From: Cristatella mucedo
Lineage: Eukaryota; Bryozoa; Phylactolaemata; Cristatellidae
Direction of reading: 5' to 3'
Length of the DNA: 36,500 nucleotides
NCBI GenBank assembly: GCA_009760855.2
Contig: WPIO01000013.1
Span: forward strand, 788,501-825,000
Shown in pieces: positions 12,805 to 24,082 of the stretch. The first letter of the stretch is position 1. Every line of letters begins with the position of its first letter. Under the pieces are notes generated by a model. That model worked only from the letters and a program-made list of their open reading frames with translations, was not told where the DNA came from and ran no database searches. The position numbers were made by a program, and so were the translations under genes.

Positions 12805-14135
12805 ACGATGTGGTACCTCTGAAAAATGGGATACCTCAGGGCTCTGTGCTAGGTCAGGTTTTTTCATGGTTTATACTCTCCCTCTTGTCGATGTTATTGG
12901 CAAGCACAATCTAGGCTTTCATTTCTATGCGGATGACACTCAGTTGTACCTTTGCCTTGAAGCGTGATACTACTCACCAATCAATCGTGTTTCCTTTTCA
13001 GGAAATGTAAAGCCCCTAGAAAGAGATTGAGTTCTCTAAGAGAGCATTATCAAGTTTATTATTATTATCATTATCCGTTCCAGCCTTCGAGCACCTCAAA
13101 TTCTCTCAACTCACTTGCTGCATGTATTCATGACATCTGCACATGGATGGCAGCAAATTTTCTTAAATTAAACGATGATAAAACTAACTTACTAGTTATG
13201 GGCAAACCCAGTGTGATTCAGAAATTGGAAAGGCTGACGCTTAAAATTGGCACTGCCAGCATATCTCCAGTTAAATCAGCTCGAAATCTAGGTGTCATAT
13301 TCCAACGCGACCTCCTGTTAGATGACCACATCAGCTCCAAAATCCAGTCTGCTCACTTTCAGCTACATAAAATTGCTAAAATTCGAGCTTGTTTAGATAG
13401 GGATACCATATCTAAGTTTGCCCATGAATTTGTGACGTCTTGTCTTGACTTCCGTAAATCACCACTGTATTGCCTACCGGCCTGTGCAATCAGGTGATTA
13501 AAGCTGGTGCAAACCTCTGCAGCTAGGCTTGTCTGCCGTGGGAGTCTCAGTTGCCACGTCACACCACTTCTCACCGACCTGCACTGGCTACCAGTCAAGC
13601 AACGCATTGACTGAACGGTTTTGTTGCTCACTTTCAGGTCCCTTCATTCTTTGGCTCCAGCCTACCTGTAAGATCTACTCCCTCACAAGGTTGAGCATCG
13701 TACCACCCGCTTTTCGGAAGCTATCTGTTTACCTATACCTCTTACAAACCTCAAATCATTTGAAGACCGTGCATTGAGTTTGTATGCTCCCAAAGCCAGG
13801 AACTGACTCCCGACTTGCGTCACGACATCCCCTGACTTGACCACATTTAAAAAGAAATTGAAGACGCACCTTTTTACGACAGCATTTAGTGGATCTCTGT
13901 GATTCGTAATTTATGTGCTTATGCGTGCTGACACCGTGAATGCTGCCACAAACCACACTGTGCAAGCTGACCCTGAGCATGTCACCCGTAACCATGTTAT
14001 TCATGTTGTTTATTAAGCATGATACCACTCATCTTTCGATCGTTTTTCCTTTACAGCAAACGTAAAGCACCGGGAAAGAGATTTAGTTCTCTGAGGGCGT
14101 TTTATCAATTGTATTATTATTATTCCTATTGTTAT
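12805..14135 (+). mobile_element. L2/CR1-like LINE, family 1, longest copy
   Basis: Motifs in order: [12 protein letters not shown] near 12828, catalytic YADDTQLYL near 12928, thumb TWMAANFLKLNDDKTNLLVM, then LLTDLHWLPVKQRID, HRTTRFSEA, SPDLTTFKKKLKTHLF, and a 3' untranslated part with the conserved terminal hairpin and an ATT tail. It is interrupted at 12962-13072 by another family-1 3' end and carries several stops. The 5' part (endonuclease and RT start) is missing. Confidence 0.86.
12962..13072 (+). mobile_element. Family-1 LINE 3' end nested in a LINE RT
   Basis: Between the YADD box and the thumb region lies a stretch reading AGCGTGATACTACTCACC, then AAAGAGATTGAGTTCTCT, and ending in TTATTATTATTATCATTATC. 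This is the last 110 bp of the same family. The host RT resumes straight after it. Confidence 0.75.
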
Positions 14136-16818
14136 AGCTGAGTCTCTAGCCTACCGGAACAGAACCGTCAGCTCACTCACCCTCGCAGCCTGTAACTCGC
14201 TTCGTTCTTGGATCGCATCATCACCTCAATTGGCGAAATGAAAAATTGAGCTACAACCCATAAGTTCCTTGATGCTCAGCGTCTTGCTTTCTCACACGTT
14301 TTGATTTTCGAGTTTCCTATTTAACGAGTTAGCATCTTCATTTCCAAAATATATATAAAAAAATTCCAATTCCGCAGATTTTCAGCTAAGGAATGTTCCA
14401 AAAATTTAGGTTTGTGTAGATAGGCAAAAAAGAGAGTTAAAATAATTCGCGAATTTTTAAAACCTGCCAAAAGACTGAGGCTTGAAATAAAACCTCGCCA
14501 AGAGTGGGAAATGATCCCGCAACGTCGTGTTTGCAGATGATTCCACGCTGCACCGATAGAGCTTCCGAATGACTCTTCACTGAGCCGCCATAATAGATCT
14601 TTCAGTAATTGCCTTTAAATTGCCACCTATGAGCTAGAAGTAGAATACCGGTGTACTGTGCGGTTGGATGCAGACTTGTATCATGGAAATTTGATTGTCA
14701 GCTGCAAATATTACTTCTGCTATGTCAGTGGATTGCATGCGAAATGCAATCTATGCATATCTCGGCAATTTGCAAAAACCTTCGGACCTGTCCGCCGTGC
14801 CATTCTTGGGAGCAACGACTGGCTGATTGTATGTTTGGCCTTTGAGGTGGACTCGAACCACTTGTATGCTGTTTTCAAGCAACTGATAAATGACTTAACA
14901 ATAACAAAAGCATGTGACTTAGGTAGGGACAACATTTATGCGTTCGAACGGTACATCTGGTAGATTTTAACTGTCCAGGTATCATTTGAGTCTCTGACGA
15001 TGAATGGTTAGATTTAAATTTCTGGTTAGGCGGCTGAAAACTCAAAGTCGAGTTACAGCTGATCAGATGCGCTCTAGGCTTCGCGAAAGGTGTGTGACTT
15101 TGGTTGTGTATATTTTGGTTTGGGAGCTCTACACTGCTCTTACGCTCCACTGATAACGGTGAGCCATCATGCATTGGTGCTGCGAAACAGACGCTTTTAT
15201 GCTTTTATACTCATAGTTTAGTGGTTTATTCTTTGCAAGTTTTTGTCGCCCATCATTGAGGACCAGCTCTGCCGTGAGAGTTGTTTTTGACCTATGTACG
15301 TTAGAGCGAAACCTGCTACAGCTCGTTTGTATCAATAAACAATAATCGCAGAGCTTTTATAGTTTTTCGGAGTCTTAATACTATATTCTAATTGAACGGC
15401 AGCCAGACTCGTAAGTTGGTAGGTTTTCCCTTGAGAAATAGACTATTTGATACCCTAAGTAAATTTCTCGCTGTTGGCTCGTGCGAAAACGGAGTAATTA
15501 CTTAAAGGATATAAATCCTAAAACGAAATGCGTAGCTATGGAAAAAATATTTTTCCTGGATCAAGTTGCACTTTAAACATGATATGCAAGAAAATATTAT
15601 GAATATTATTTCCAATAAGTTTGGCATCATAAATTATGATGAAATCGATTTCTTCAAAACGCTCTCAACGCCACTAGCTATTCATTTTAATAAACATGGT
15701 GTTGATATTATGGCGACCAAAGAATTCAAGTCTCCTACATGCATATTTATTAGTACTGCTTTAGTAATCAAGATGATCTTTTTGATTATATTGAGCGACC
15801 ATATGCCATCTGCTGATTGACTGAGAGCGGAATAATTCTAGCATTTGAGCGATAATTCAATTCAATTTGAAGTTTCAATCGCATTTGATGGCCAATATTG
15901 TGTGCAAGGAATTAAAGAAAGATCAAAGTGGATATGAATATTAGGCTTGTAAATAATTAAATTATCTCACCAAGTAATGACAATAACAATCTTTTTACTA
16001 CATTTGTACAAAGCTCTCATTGAACTCAATCATTTTCTAGGTTTGTACAAGAGCTGTAAATAAAGCGCGTCAATACGGTATGTAATAGCAAGTACAGCAT
16101 CAGCTTCCATAAGCATACAAAAAGACTATTCGCAAGGATGAAGCCAATTCTGTAAGGAACAGGTTATTTTGGCGTATCCTTATTATCGGCTAAGACCCTT
16201 CCAAGTTTTCTACTGGCATGACGAAGGTTGCGTCAGTATGTGTTCAAAATTGCTCTCTTTGTGAAAAGAAAACTACCGGAAGAAATCCTTGAAAGTCAAA
16301 GTCCCTTCTTGAGTATGGATTTCATCTGTCAGTGTTAATAACAAGTTGGTGTTGGATGCATTAGATAAGATTTTGTCCTGCATTTGTAAGATTAACTGGG
16401 ATTTTGGTTGCCAACTAACTACATAAATGCTGAATTAGATTGTCACAAGGTTTTTTCAGTGATTCATCACGATATTTATTTCGGAGTTAATTGAAAATCA
16501 TGGACAGTCTTAGCATCATCCGTGTTCCAAATGATACCAGTTCACATTTAGAGCAAAAACCGTCTCACAACACTAAAACAAAATAAATATAATTCAATGT
16601 GGTCATGACCTTTCTTGGAAGTTGTCTTGAAAATAAGCATATTTTTAAGCAAGAGCGTAAAAATAAAGTTGTTCTTAAGTCAGCTTATAAGATGAATTTA
16701 AGAGGTGTCAAAAAACTTTTCAAATTATTCTCATCCCTATTAGATTAACACTCTTTTAATTTAACAATCCATTCCATGCACTTATATTGTAAAGCCTTTC
16801 AAAAATAGACGAATTCCG
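14136..16818. other. Long region without recognisable genes
   Basis: Two overlapping open frames of 60-100 codons occur on each strand at 14650-15180 and one plus-strand frame at 15566-15820. None has a known motif or clear splice borders. The right part is the 3' flank of the Ig gene. Confidence 0.5.
14475..14585 (-). mobile_element. Possible tRNA-like SINE remnant
   Basis: On the minus strand GCTCTATCGGTGCAGCGTGG looks like an A-box region, followed by a degraded B box (GCGGGATCATTTCCC). Weak. Confidence 0.3.
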
Positions 16819-16824
16819 TTTAAT
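16819..16824 (-). promoter_or_regulatory. Candidate poly(A) signal ATTAAA
   Basis: ATTAAA reads on the minus strand about 98 nt after the stop codon of the Ig gene. A canonical AATAAA lies further on at 16480-16475. The sequence is AT-rich, so either motif could occur by chance. Confidence 0.22.
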
Positions 16825-16921
16825 TCACCGTGTTCAATAAGAATGATATCCATTGGTAAGTGGTTGAAAATGTTAGTCATCCACTGGGTGATGATTCTAA
16901 CATAAATTGCATAGAAAAATG

Positions 16922-17229
16922 TTAATGCGGTTGATCGATTACAATTGATGGAGTTGATCGATTTCGTAGGATGGATCGCATTGCTGGATGTGATGGAATT
17001 GAAGGGTTTAAAGGACTTGACAGCAGGGCTGGTTCAAATTCTTTTGTATCTTGAAGAGGCTTCTTATTATCACCAGCTGCTTTGATTTCAGTTGTGTTTT
17101 GGTTTCCCGGTTTGAATATTTCTTTTGTTTTCTTTTTTTCTTGTCGACATTTCGTGCATAGTAACCACATACCGATGCATGCCGCCAGAAAAAGGAACAC
17201 CGAGGCCATTATCAACATAAGGTCTATAC
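16922..17229 (-). CDS. Last exon: transmembrane span and cytoplasmic tail
   Basis: A strong acceptor (TTTTATTTAACTTTTAG|GT) opens the exon in phase 1; joined to the G of Ig exon 3 it restores GGT (Gly). The exon encodes a hydrophobic span of about 23 residues (MLIMASVFLFLAACIGMWLL), a basic stop-transfer run (TKCRQEKKKTK) and a tail of about 75 residues ending in VIDQPH, then TAA at 16924-16922. The span and following charges predict type I topology for this end. The tail has no tyrosine, so it carries no ITAM, ITIM or SH2-docking tyrosine. It is rich in Ser, Pro and Lys, with an RNRSTPS stretch suitable for Ser/Thr phosphorylation. No catalytic domain is present. Confidence 0.76.
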
Positions 17230-17939
17230 CTAAAAGTTAAATAAAAGGTAAATAAGTATAAATAATAATAATAATAAATATAATAAAAAGCTAAAAGGTA
17301 AATAAGTCATCGCCGAGGCCAAAGTTGGCAAATGCTGATTCCAAATAAATTCAATTTGCGAGTATGCGTACGTTTATTACATATGCATGCTTATTTAGAC
17401 TCTGTTTACGTAATACATATTCAGGTAAGGAATACAGGTAAATTTGGGATTATGTTACATTAATAGGCAAGACGCGAACGGTTGTTACGGCTATCACGAG
17501 CGACGGAGCTCGTTCTGATTAAGAAATGTCCGAAAAAGTATTTGAGTCCCACTGCCAAAAAGTGGTGTAAGCCAAGCAGAACTTACAAGCCAATAATTTT
17601 TTAAGAGATTGCCCGTTTCTTGAAACCATGTAGAAATTTCTGATGTCACTAACTGCTCATACATTCCTTTTTATATGTTTCTGAGCACGATTATTTTATT
17701 TATAGCAATAATCAGTGCTATTTTACTTATTTAGTAGCCTTTTACCATCTGCCCATTCCGAAATTACGACACCTCGGGAAAATAGCCATTGCACTTGGAG
17801 AATACGGATAAGTGGCCAATGGACTTAGAGGGAGTGCAGAAAAGTAACCCCCACCCCTCAATGAGAAGATACAAAATACTAATAATTATCAGTAGCTCAT
17901 TTTTTTGAAAAATCCTTTGTCTCTCTCCATGTGATTTAC

Positions 17940-18018
17940 GGAAAACTGGTAGCACTCTTAAATATTTGAACCATAGTAAGTACAGGAATATCAATGAGAA
18001 TAACTTCACGCTGTGCAT
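17940..18018 (-). other. Signal-peptide-like exon candidate
   Basis: ATG at 18018 opens 26 codons with a classic signal-peptide profile (MHSVKLFSLIFLYLLWFKYL) ending at a phase-1 donor (TTTTCC|GTAAAT). Signal exons ending in phase 1 are typical of Ig genes. It lies inside the last intron of the main gene, so it would serve either an alternative short transcript (its phase fits the membrane-span exon) or a neighbouring gene. Chance is a real alternative in AT-rich DNA. Confidence 0.22.
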
Positions 18019-18217
18019 AAGAAGAAATTTATTTCTGTCTACACTTGTAGCTTACAGGGTCAAGTTTTCTGGCCAAGTGGTAGGCCGCCATCGTACTGAT
18101 AGACCTGTATTAGCATCCAAATAGTCAACTAGTCAAATTAACTCCGTCCCCGAAGTCTCTGATACTTTAGGATAGCCGAAACCCGAATCCTGCAATCCGC
18201 TGATCATTTTAGCCCCC

Positions 18218-18310
18218 GATAATAATAATAATAATAATAATGCACTTGATAAAGCGCCCTCAGAGAACTCAATCTCTCTCTAGGCGCTTTACTTTTGCTG
18301 CAAAGGGATG
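18218..18310 (-). mobile_element. Family-1 LINE 3' end, solo
   Basis: A plus-strand (AAT)n run is followed by GCACTTGATAAAGCGCCCTC and AGGCGCTTTAC, the reverse complement of the family-1 terminal hairpin. It lies in the last intron of the Ig gene. Confidence 0.8.
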
Positions 18311-18925
18311 AGATAAGAATTCAGCAGTTCAGCCAGCTTTATTAAGACTTTATGGTTTAGTTCATGCTCAACCAAAAGGTGTGCATTTGTACTCTTGAAA
18401 TTCTCAACCATCTCGATGTAAATAAGAATCGGCTGGTTTACACAAGTCTAGCCTATTCAATTCGTCATTGTCCTAACCCTCCCTATGCGATCTCAAATTG
18501 TACAGGAACCACATATAAAATAAATGTATTATCCATCTGTAAGTAAGCATATCGGCTTTGCACTAAATCTTCTCATATATTATCCTATTTCTCAGTCAAA
18601 AATCTCTCCTGGGATCAGTATTAACCTTAAATGTGGAGACGATTTCCAAAATATCTGCACCTATCATAATTTTGATGTTCATTCTTAGGTACCTCAACAC
18701 TTGCATATCTTTTAATTTCTAAAACAATTTGTTATATTCATTTTAACTTACTCTTAGCTCGGACTATCCATCCACACAATTGAGCTTGCTAACTACGAAT
18801 TTGCAAGTCGTTGTTGCTAAGTTGACTCTTGGCGTACACAGTCCCGATATAATTGCTTTAACGAACCACAGATGGAGAGAATAATTCATTGCAATGATAT
18901 TTCATATAGCTCATTAATTATAATA

Positions 18926-19000
18926 TCAATAATAATATTAATGCATTTGGTATAGCCCCTTCGGAGAACTGAATCTCTTTCTATGCACTTTACATAGCTC
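18926..19000 (-). mobile_element. Family-1 LINE 3' end, solo, decayed
   Basis: AATAATATTAATGCATTTGG, then CTTCGGAGAACTGAATCTCT: a worn copy of the same terminal sequence, in the last intron. Confidence 0.65.
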
Positions 19001-19139
19001 ATTGTGTTTGAAATTTTAAAATAACCCCCACCTTTCATGCGTAGTAGGTATTATTTCTCAATTAATCCTGAAGTTTAACTAAATATATATCCGTCTTAAC
19101 TTGAATAATTTTCAAGAACTAAGTGGACAGTGACAGGGA

Positions 19140-19520
19140 GAGTTTTTTCCATAGCACACACACACACACAGCTTAAGCGGCTAAAAGTCCGAGTACGGAA
19201 GCAAGCAGGCTTGTGTCATCTCACACAACAAATAGAAAAAGAGAAGTTTAGCTGATTCGCGAGGGAAGACGATAATTTGAGTAGCATGGTAGCAGCAGCT
19301 CATGGCATTCGGAAATTATATGCCGCCGTTGGTAGCACAACTATTGACGTCGTTGCGTAAGAGTTGTGGAATTGAGTTCCACAGGCAAGGATCTACAGAA
19401 CAGAAAACTTCTCTGGCCGATGGTCTTTAAAGTGAAGGAATATAAAGGCTACCTAATTGAGCTAATGGATCTGAGAGCAAGATGAGACTGCTCAAAGAAT
19501 TGCAGCTGTTCAGCTAGGCA
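19140..19520 (-). mobile_element. Family-2 LINE 3' end
   Basis: The plus-strand text matches the copy at 8010-8500 in order: CACACA-interrupted end, GTTGTGGAATTGAGTTCCACAG (the WNSLP box reversed), GATGGTCTTTAAAGTG and TTCAGCTAGGCA. A (CA)n run at 19157-19170 has grown inside it. Confidence 0.72.
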
Positions 19521-19529
19521 TGAAGGAGC

Positions 19530-19812
19530 TACATTTTCGGAATCTAATCGCTTACCTATACCTTGTTCGAACTTCAAATTATTTGGATACTGTGCTTTAC
19601 GTGTGCTTATTCGTGCTGACACTGTGCATGCTGCCACTAACCATTCTTTCACGCTGACCCTGTGCACGTCCCCCTAACCATTTATTTTTGTTGTTTATTG
19701 ATATGGATACAGCTAACCATTCGATCGTGATTCCTTTGCAGCAAATGTAGAGTACCTAGAACGAGATTGAGTTATCTGAGGGTGCTATAGCAACTGTATT
19801 ATTTTTATCATC
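19530..19812 (+). mobile_element. Family-1 LINE 3' end with internal deletion
   Basis: The element runs from the TNLK-type strand straight into the 3' part (TTCGTGCTGACACTGTGCAT), then the terminal GAGATTGAGTTATCTGAGG and a poor ATT tail. The segment encoding SPDLTTFKKKLKTHLF is missing. Confidence 0.75.
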
Positions 19813-20655
19813 AGATATATCAACAAGCTGCGGTATCAATCACTCAGGCAACGCTGGATTAATATTTTAGAGTTAATGACAGGGTTCACACTTCAACACT
19901 GTAATCGTACGTGCAGACATCTTAGTTTTAGAATGGACGAAGCCTATTTTTCCACAGCTGCTTCAAAACTGCAATCATACTCAGCCGCTTCAGTTTTAGA
20001 ATGGCCATGAAATTTTATTTCATCCACTTGAAATTTATAAAACTAAATTGTTTAAACTCTTAGGAGAAATTGTGCACATTATATTTTAAGGGTATTTGGC
20101 TAAGTTGGTATGACGATAGAAATAACGCAAGTTAACCATAATTTACTTAGAAATTATATTAGCTGCTTGAATAACTTCTGAGAAGTCCTGACCAGTATGT
20201 TTTTATAGTTGTTAGAAGTATGTTCCTAAGCTAGGAGAATCCATCAGATGTAATAGCATATCAATGTTGGTCACTTCACTGACAATGTTTCAGCTCAGAA
20301 TCGGTAGAGTACAGCAATACGAGCTTCTCTGTTTTTACGCGGTTTTTAAGGGCCTACAGTGAGAACACTTGGAGATTCCGTGCTGCGTCCCTCTCTCTTA
20401 ACAGGGTCGCAGACTCCTTTTATAAAAGATTAGCCGTAGAAGGGTTCTCTGCGGCGTGCGCCTCCGGCTCAAAAAAGTTCAATATAAGCAAAAACCGTGG
20501 ACTAAGCAGTTCTTCTTCAGACGAAATTCTGAGCGATGCATTAAATCTCTTCGCCTTATCGCCTGTTGTTTTCGAAAATGATCAGCTCGGTGCGGCGACC
20601 TTTGAAAACGCTAGTTAGCTGCTTTGCACTTCATTGACGACTTTGCCCCGTTTAC

Positions 20656-20988
20656 CAGCAGCAGTAAATTGCAGACGTCCGACTAGAAACAGCGGTCTGG
20701 ATTCGTGAATGGCCGCTCCTGGAATGTCGATCGATCGCTTGCAGACCACCTTTTTCTGAGCGCCAGCGGCCACGTCCACCTCCACTTCGCTGCCAAACAA
20801 GTCCTTGGCGCTGCTGAGGCGCACGATCTGCAGCGACGGCTGCTCCTCGCCTTGAAACTCGTCGTCGACGTACCATCGAACTTTGGTCTGGTTATCGAAG
20901 TACGTCGTCGGTACTTCGCAGAACAGCTCGCATCGCTTCCGCTCGCTGCACGCCGGATCGAGCAAGAGCAGATTGGCAGTGTCCTTCA
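20656..20988 (-). CDS. Ig-like domain exon 3 (membrane-proximal)
   Basis: This 111-codon exon is phase 1 at both ends. The acceptor is ATCCTGCGTTGCAG|TG and the donor GCTGCTG|GTAAAC. Ig landmarks are the cysteine in CELFCEVP, the tryptophan in KVRWYVDDE and the F-strand cysteine in KKVVCKRS. NQT just before the tryptophan is a sequon. Two further cysteines sit just ahead of the B-strand cysteine (PACSERKRCE), an unusual cluster. A second acceptor, CAGCCGCAG|GA at 21031-21032, is also phase 1 and would add 14 residues in frame. The domain ends nine or ten residues after FLVGRLQF, then runs straight into the membrane-span exon, so there is almost no stalk. Confidence 0.75.
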
Positions 20989-21033
20989 CTGCAACGCAGG
21001 ATGCTATATGACATCGCCGCCCTTCGCTTCCTG

Positions 21034-23998
21034 CGGCTGTGGCGGCTGTGGCGGCGGTGGCGGCGGTGGCGGCGGTGGCGGCGGTGGCGGCGGTGGCGGC
21101 GGTGGCGGCGGTGGCGGCGGTGGCGGCGGTGGCGGCGGTGGCGGCGGCGGTGGCGGCGGTGGCGGCGGTGGCGGCGGTGGCGGCGGTGGCGGCGGTGGCG
21201 GCGGTGGCGGCGGTGGCGGCGGTGGCGGCGGTGGCGGCGGTGGCGGCGGTGGCGGCGGTGGCGGCGGTGGCGGCGGTGGCGGCGGTGGCGGCGGTGGCGG
21301 CGGTGGCGGCGGTGGGGCGGGGGCGGCGGGGGCGGCGGGGGCGGCGGGGGCGGGGGGTGGTGGGCGGTGGCGGCGGTGGCGGTGCGGGCGGTGGCGCGGG
21401 TGGCGGCGGGGGCGACGGTGGCGGCGGTGGCGGCGGTGGCGGCGGTGGGCGGCGCGGTGGCGGCGGTGGCGGCGGTGGCGGCGGTGGCGGCGGTGGCGGC
21501 GGTGGCGGAGGCGGCGGCGGCGGCGGGGGCGGGTGGCGGCGGGCGGTGGGCGGCGGTGGCGGCGGCGGCGGTGGCGGCGGTGGGCGGCGGTGGCGGCGGT
21601 GGCGGCGGTGGCGGCGGTGGCGGCGTGGCGGCGGTGGCGCGGTGGCGGCGGTGGCGGCGGGCGGCGGTGGCGGCGGCGGCGTGGCGGCGGGCGGCGGTGG
21701 CGGCGGTGGCGGCGGTGGCGGCGGTGGGCGGTGGCGCGGGCGGCGGTGGCGGCGGTGGCGGCGGTGGCGGCGGTGGCGGCGGTGGGCGGCGGTGGCGGCT
21801 GCGGCGGCGGTGGCGGCGGTGGCGGCGGTGGCGGCGGCGGTGGCGGCGGTGGCGGCGGTGGCGGCGGTGGCGGCGGTGGCGGCGGCGGCGGTGGCGGCGG
21901 TGGCGGCGGTGGCGGCGGTGGCGGCGGTGGCGGCGGGGGCGGGGGTGGCGGCGGTGGCGGCGGTGGCGGCGGTGGCGGCGGTGGCGGCGGTGGCGGCGGT
22001 GGCGGCGGTGGCGGCGGTGGCGGCGGTGGCGGCGGTGGCGGCGGTGGCGGCGGTGGCGGCGGTGGCGGCGGTGGCGGCGGTGGCGGCGGTGGCGGCGGTG
22101 GCGGCGGGGGCGGCGGTGGCGGCGGTGGCGGCGGGGGCGGCGGTGGCGGCGGTGGCGGCGGTGGCGGCGGTGGCGGCGGTGGCGGCGGTGGCGGCGGTGG
22201 CGGCGGTGGCGGCGGTGGCGGCGGTGGCGGCGGTGGCGGGGGGGGCGGGGGGGGCGGGGGTGGGGGGGGGGGGGGCGGTGGGGGCGGTGGCGGCGGTGGC
22301 GGCGGCGGGTGGTGGCGGCGGTGGCGGCGGTGGCGGCGGTGGCGGCGGTGGCGGCGGCGGCGGGTGGCGGCGGTGGCGGCGGTGGCGGCGGTGGCGGCGG
22401 TGGCGGCGGGGGGCGGCGGTGGCGGCGGCGGCGGCGGTGGCGGCGGCGTCGGCGGTGGCGGCGGTGGCGGCGGTGGCGGCGGTGGCGGCGGTGGCGGCGG
22501 TGGCGGCGGTGGCGGCGGTGGCGGCGGTGGCGGCGGTGGCGGCGGTGGCGGCGGTGGCGGCGGTGGCGGCGGTGGCGGCGGTGGCGGGGGGGTGGCGGCG
22601 GTGGCGGCGGTGGCGGCGGTGGCGGCGGTGGCGGCGGTGGCGGCGGTGGCGGCGGGTGGCGGCGGTGGCGGCGGTGGCGGCGGTGGGCGGCGGTGGCGGC
22701 GGTGGCGGCGGTGGCGGCGGTGGCGGCGGTGGCGGCGGTGGCGGCGGTGGCGGCGGTGGCGGCGGTGGCGGCGGTGGCGGCGGTGGCGGCGGTGGCGGCG
22801 GTGGCGGCGGTGGCGGCGGTGGCGGCGGTGGCGGCGGTGGCGGCGGTGGCGGCGGTGGCGGCGGTGGCGGGCGGTGGTGGCGGCGGTGGCGGCGGTGGCG
22901 GCGGTGGCGGCGGTGGCGGCGGTGGCGGCGGTGGCGGCGGCGGCGGTGGCGGCGGTGGCGGCGGTGGCGGCGGTGGCGGCGGTGGCGGCGGTGGCGGCGG
23001 TGGCGGCGGTGGCGGCGGTGGCGGCGGTGGCGGCGGTGGCGGCGGTGGCGGCGGTGGCGGCGTGGCGGCGGTGGCGGCGGTGGCGGCGGTGGCGGCGGTG
23101 GCGGCGGTGGCGGCGGTGGCGGCGGTGGCGGCGGTGGCGGCGGTGGCGGCGGTGGCGGCGGTGGCGGCGGTGGCGGCGGTGGCGGCGGTGGCGGCGGTGG
23201 CGGCGGTGGCGGCGGTGGCGGCGGTGGCGGCGGTGGCGGCGGTGCGGCGGTGGCGGCGGTGGCGGCGGTGGCGGCGGTGGCGGCGGTGGCGGCGGTGGCG
23301 GCGGTGGCGGCGGGCGGGCGGCGGTGGGCGGCGGTGGCGGCGGTGGCGGCGGTGGCGGCGGTGGCGGCGGTGGCGGCGGTGGCGGCGGTGGCGGCGGTGG
23401 CGGCGGTGGCGGCGGTGGCGGCGGTGGCGGCGGTGGCGGCGGCGGGCGGGTGGCGGCGGTGGCGGCGGTGGCGGCGGTGGCGGCGGTGGCGGCGGTGGCG
23501 GTGGCGGTGGCGGCGGGCGGCGGTGGCGGCGGTGGCGGCGGTGGCGGTGGCGGCGGTGGCGGCGGTGGCGGCGGTGGCGGCGGTGGCGGCGGTGGCGGCG
23601 GTGGCGGCGGTGGCGGCGGTGGCGGCGGTGGCGGCGGTGGCGGCGGTGGCGGTGGGGTGGCGGCGGTGGCGGCGGTGGCGGCGGTGGCGGCGGTGGCGGC
23701 GGTGGCGGCGGTGGCGGCGGTGGCGGCGGTGGCGGCGGGTGGCGGCGGTGGCGGCGGTGGCGGCGGTGGCGGCGGTGGCGGCGGTGGGGGCGGTGGCGGC
23801 GGTGGGGGCGGTGGCGGCGGTGGCGGCGGTGGCGGCGGTGGCGGCGGTGGCGGCGGTGGCGGCGGTGGCGGCGGTGGCGGCGGTGGCGGCGGTGGCGGCG
23901 GTGGCGGCGGTGGCGGCGGTGGCGGCGGTGGCGGCGGTGGCGGCGGTGGCGGCGGTGGCGGCGGTGGCGGCGGTGGCGGCGGTGGCGGCGGTGGCGGC
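21034..23998. repeat. GGCGGT hexamer array, about 3 kb
   Basis: Nearly 500 units of GGCGGT (plus strand) fill almost the entire intron between Ig exons 2 and 3. On the gene's sense strand the unit reads CCGCCA. The left 400 bp (about 21310-21700) are disordered, with single-base gains and losses, and a G-run block sits at about 22236-22280; the rest is very regular. The unit contains no stop codon in any frame, so it yields apparent proteins of Gly-Gly, Ala-Val, Arg-Trp, Pro-Pro, Thr-Ala and Arg-His repeats. I judge these as artefacts. The G-rich strand could form G-quadruplexes. Local length may be an assembly estimate. Confidence 0.95.
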
Positions 23999-24004
23999 TG
24001 CACC

Positions 24005-24048
24005 GCGAGCACTGGATGTGCAAGACGCTCGCCGCTGCGAGCACTGGA
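24005..24048. repeat. Short direct repeat beside the hexamer array
   Basis: GCGAGCACTGGA occurs at 24005-24016 and again at 24037-24048, between the array and the Ig exon 2 donor. It may mark a small duplication at the array edge. Confidence 0.6.
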
Positions 24049-24082
24049 AAAGTTTCTACGCGGCAAAGTGTAAGCTACTCAC

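Noticed and set aside
14651-15335. Overlapping open frames on both strands as a small gene
   Set aside because: No motif, no splice borders, AT-rich codon use; likely chance.
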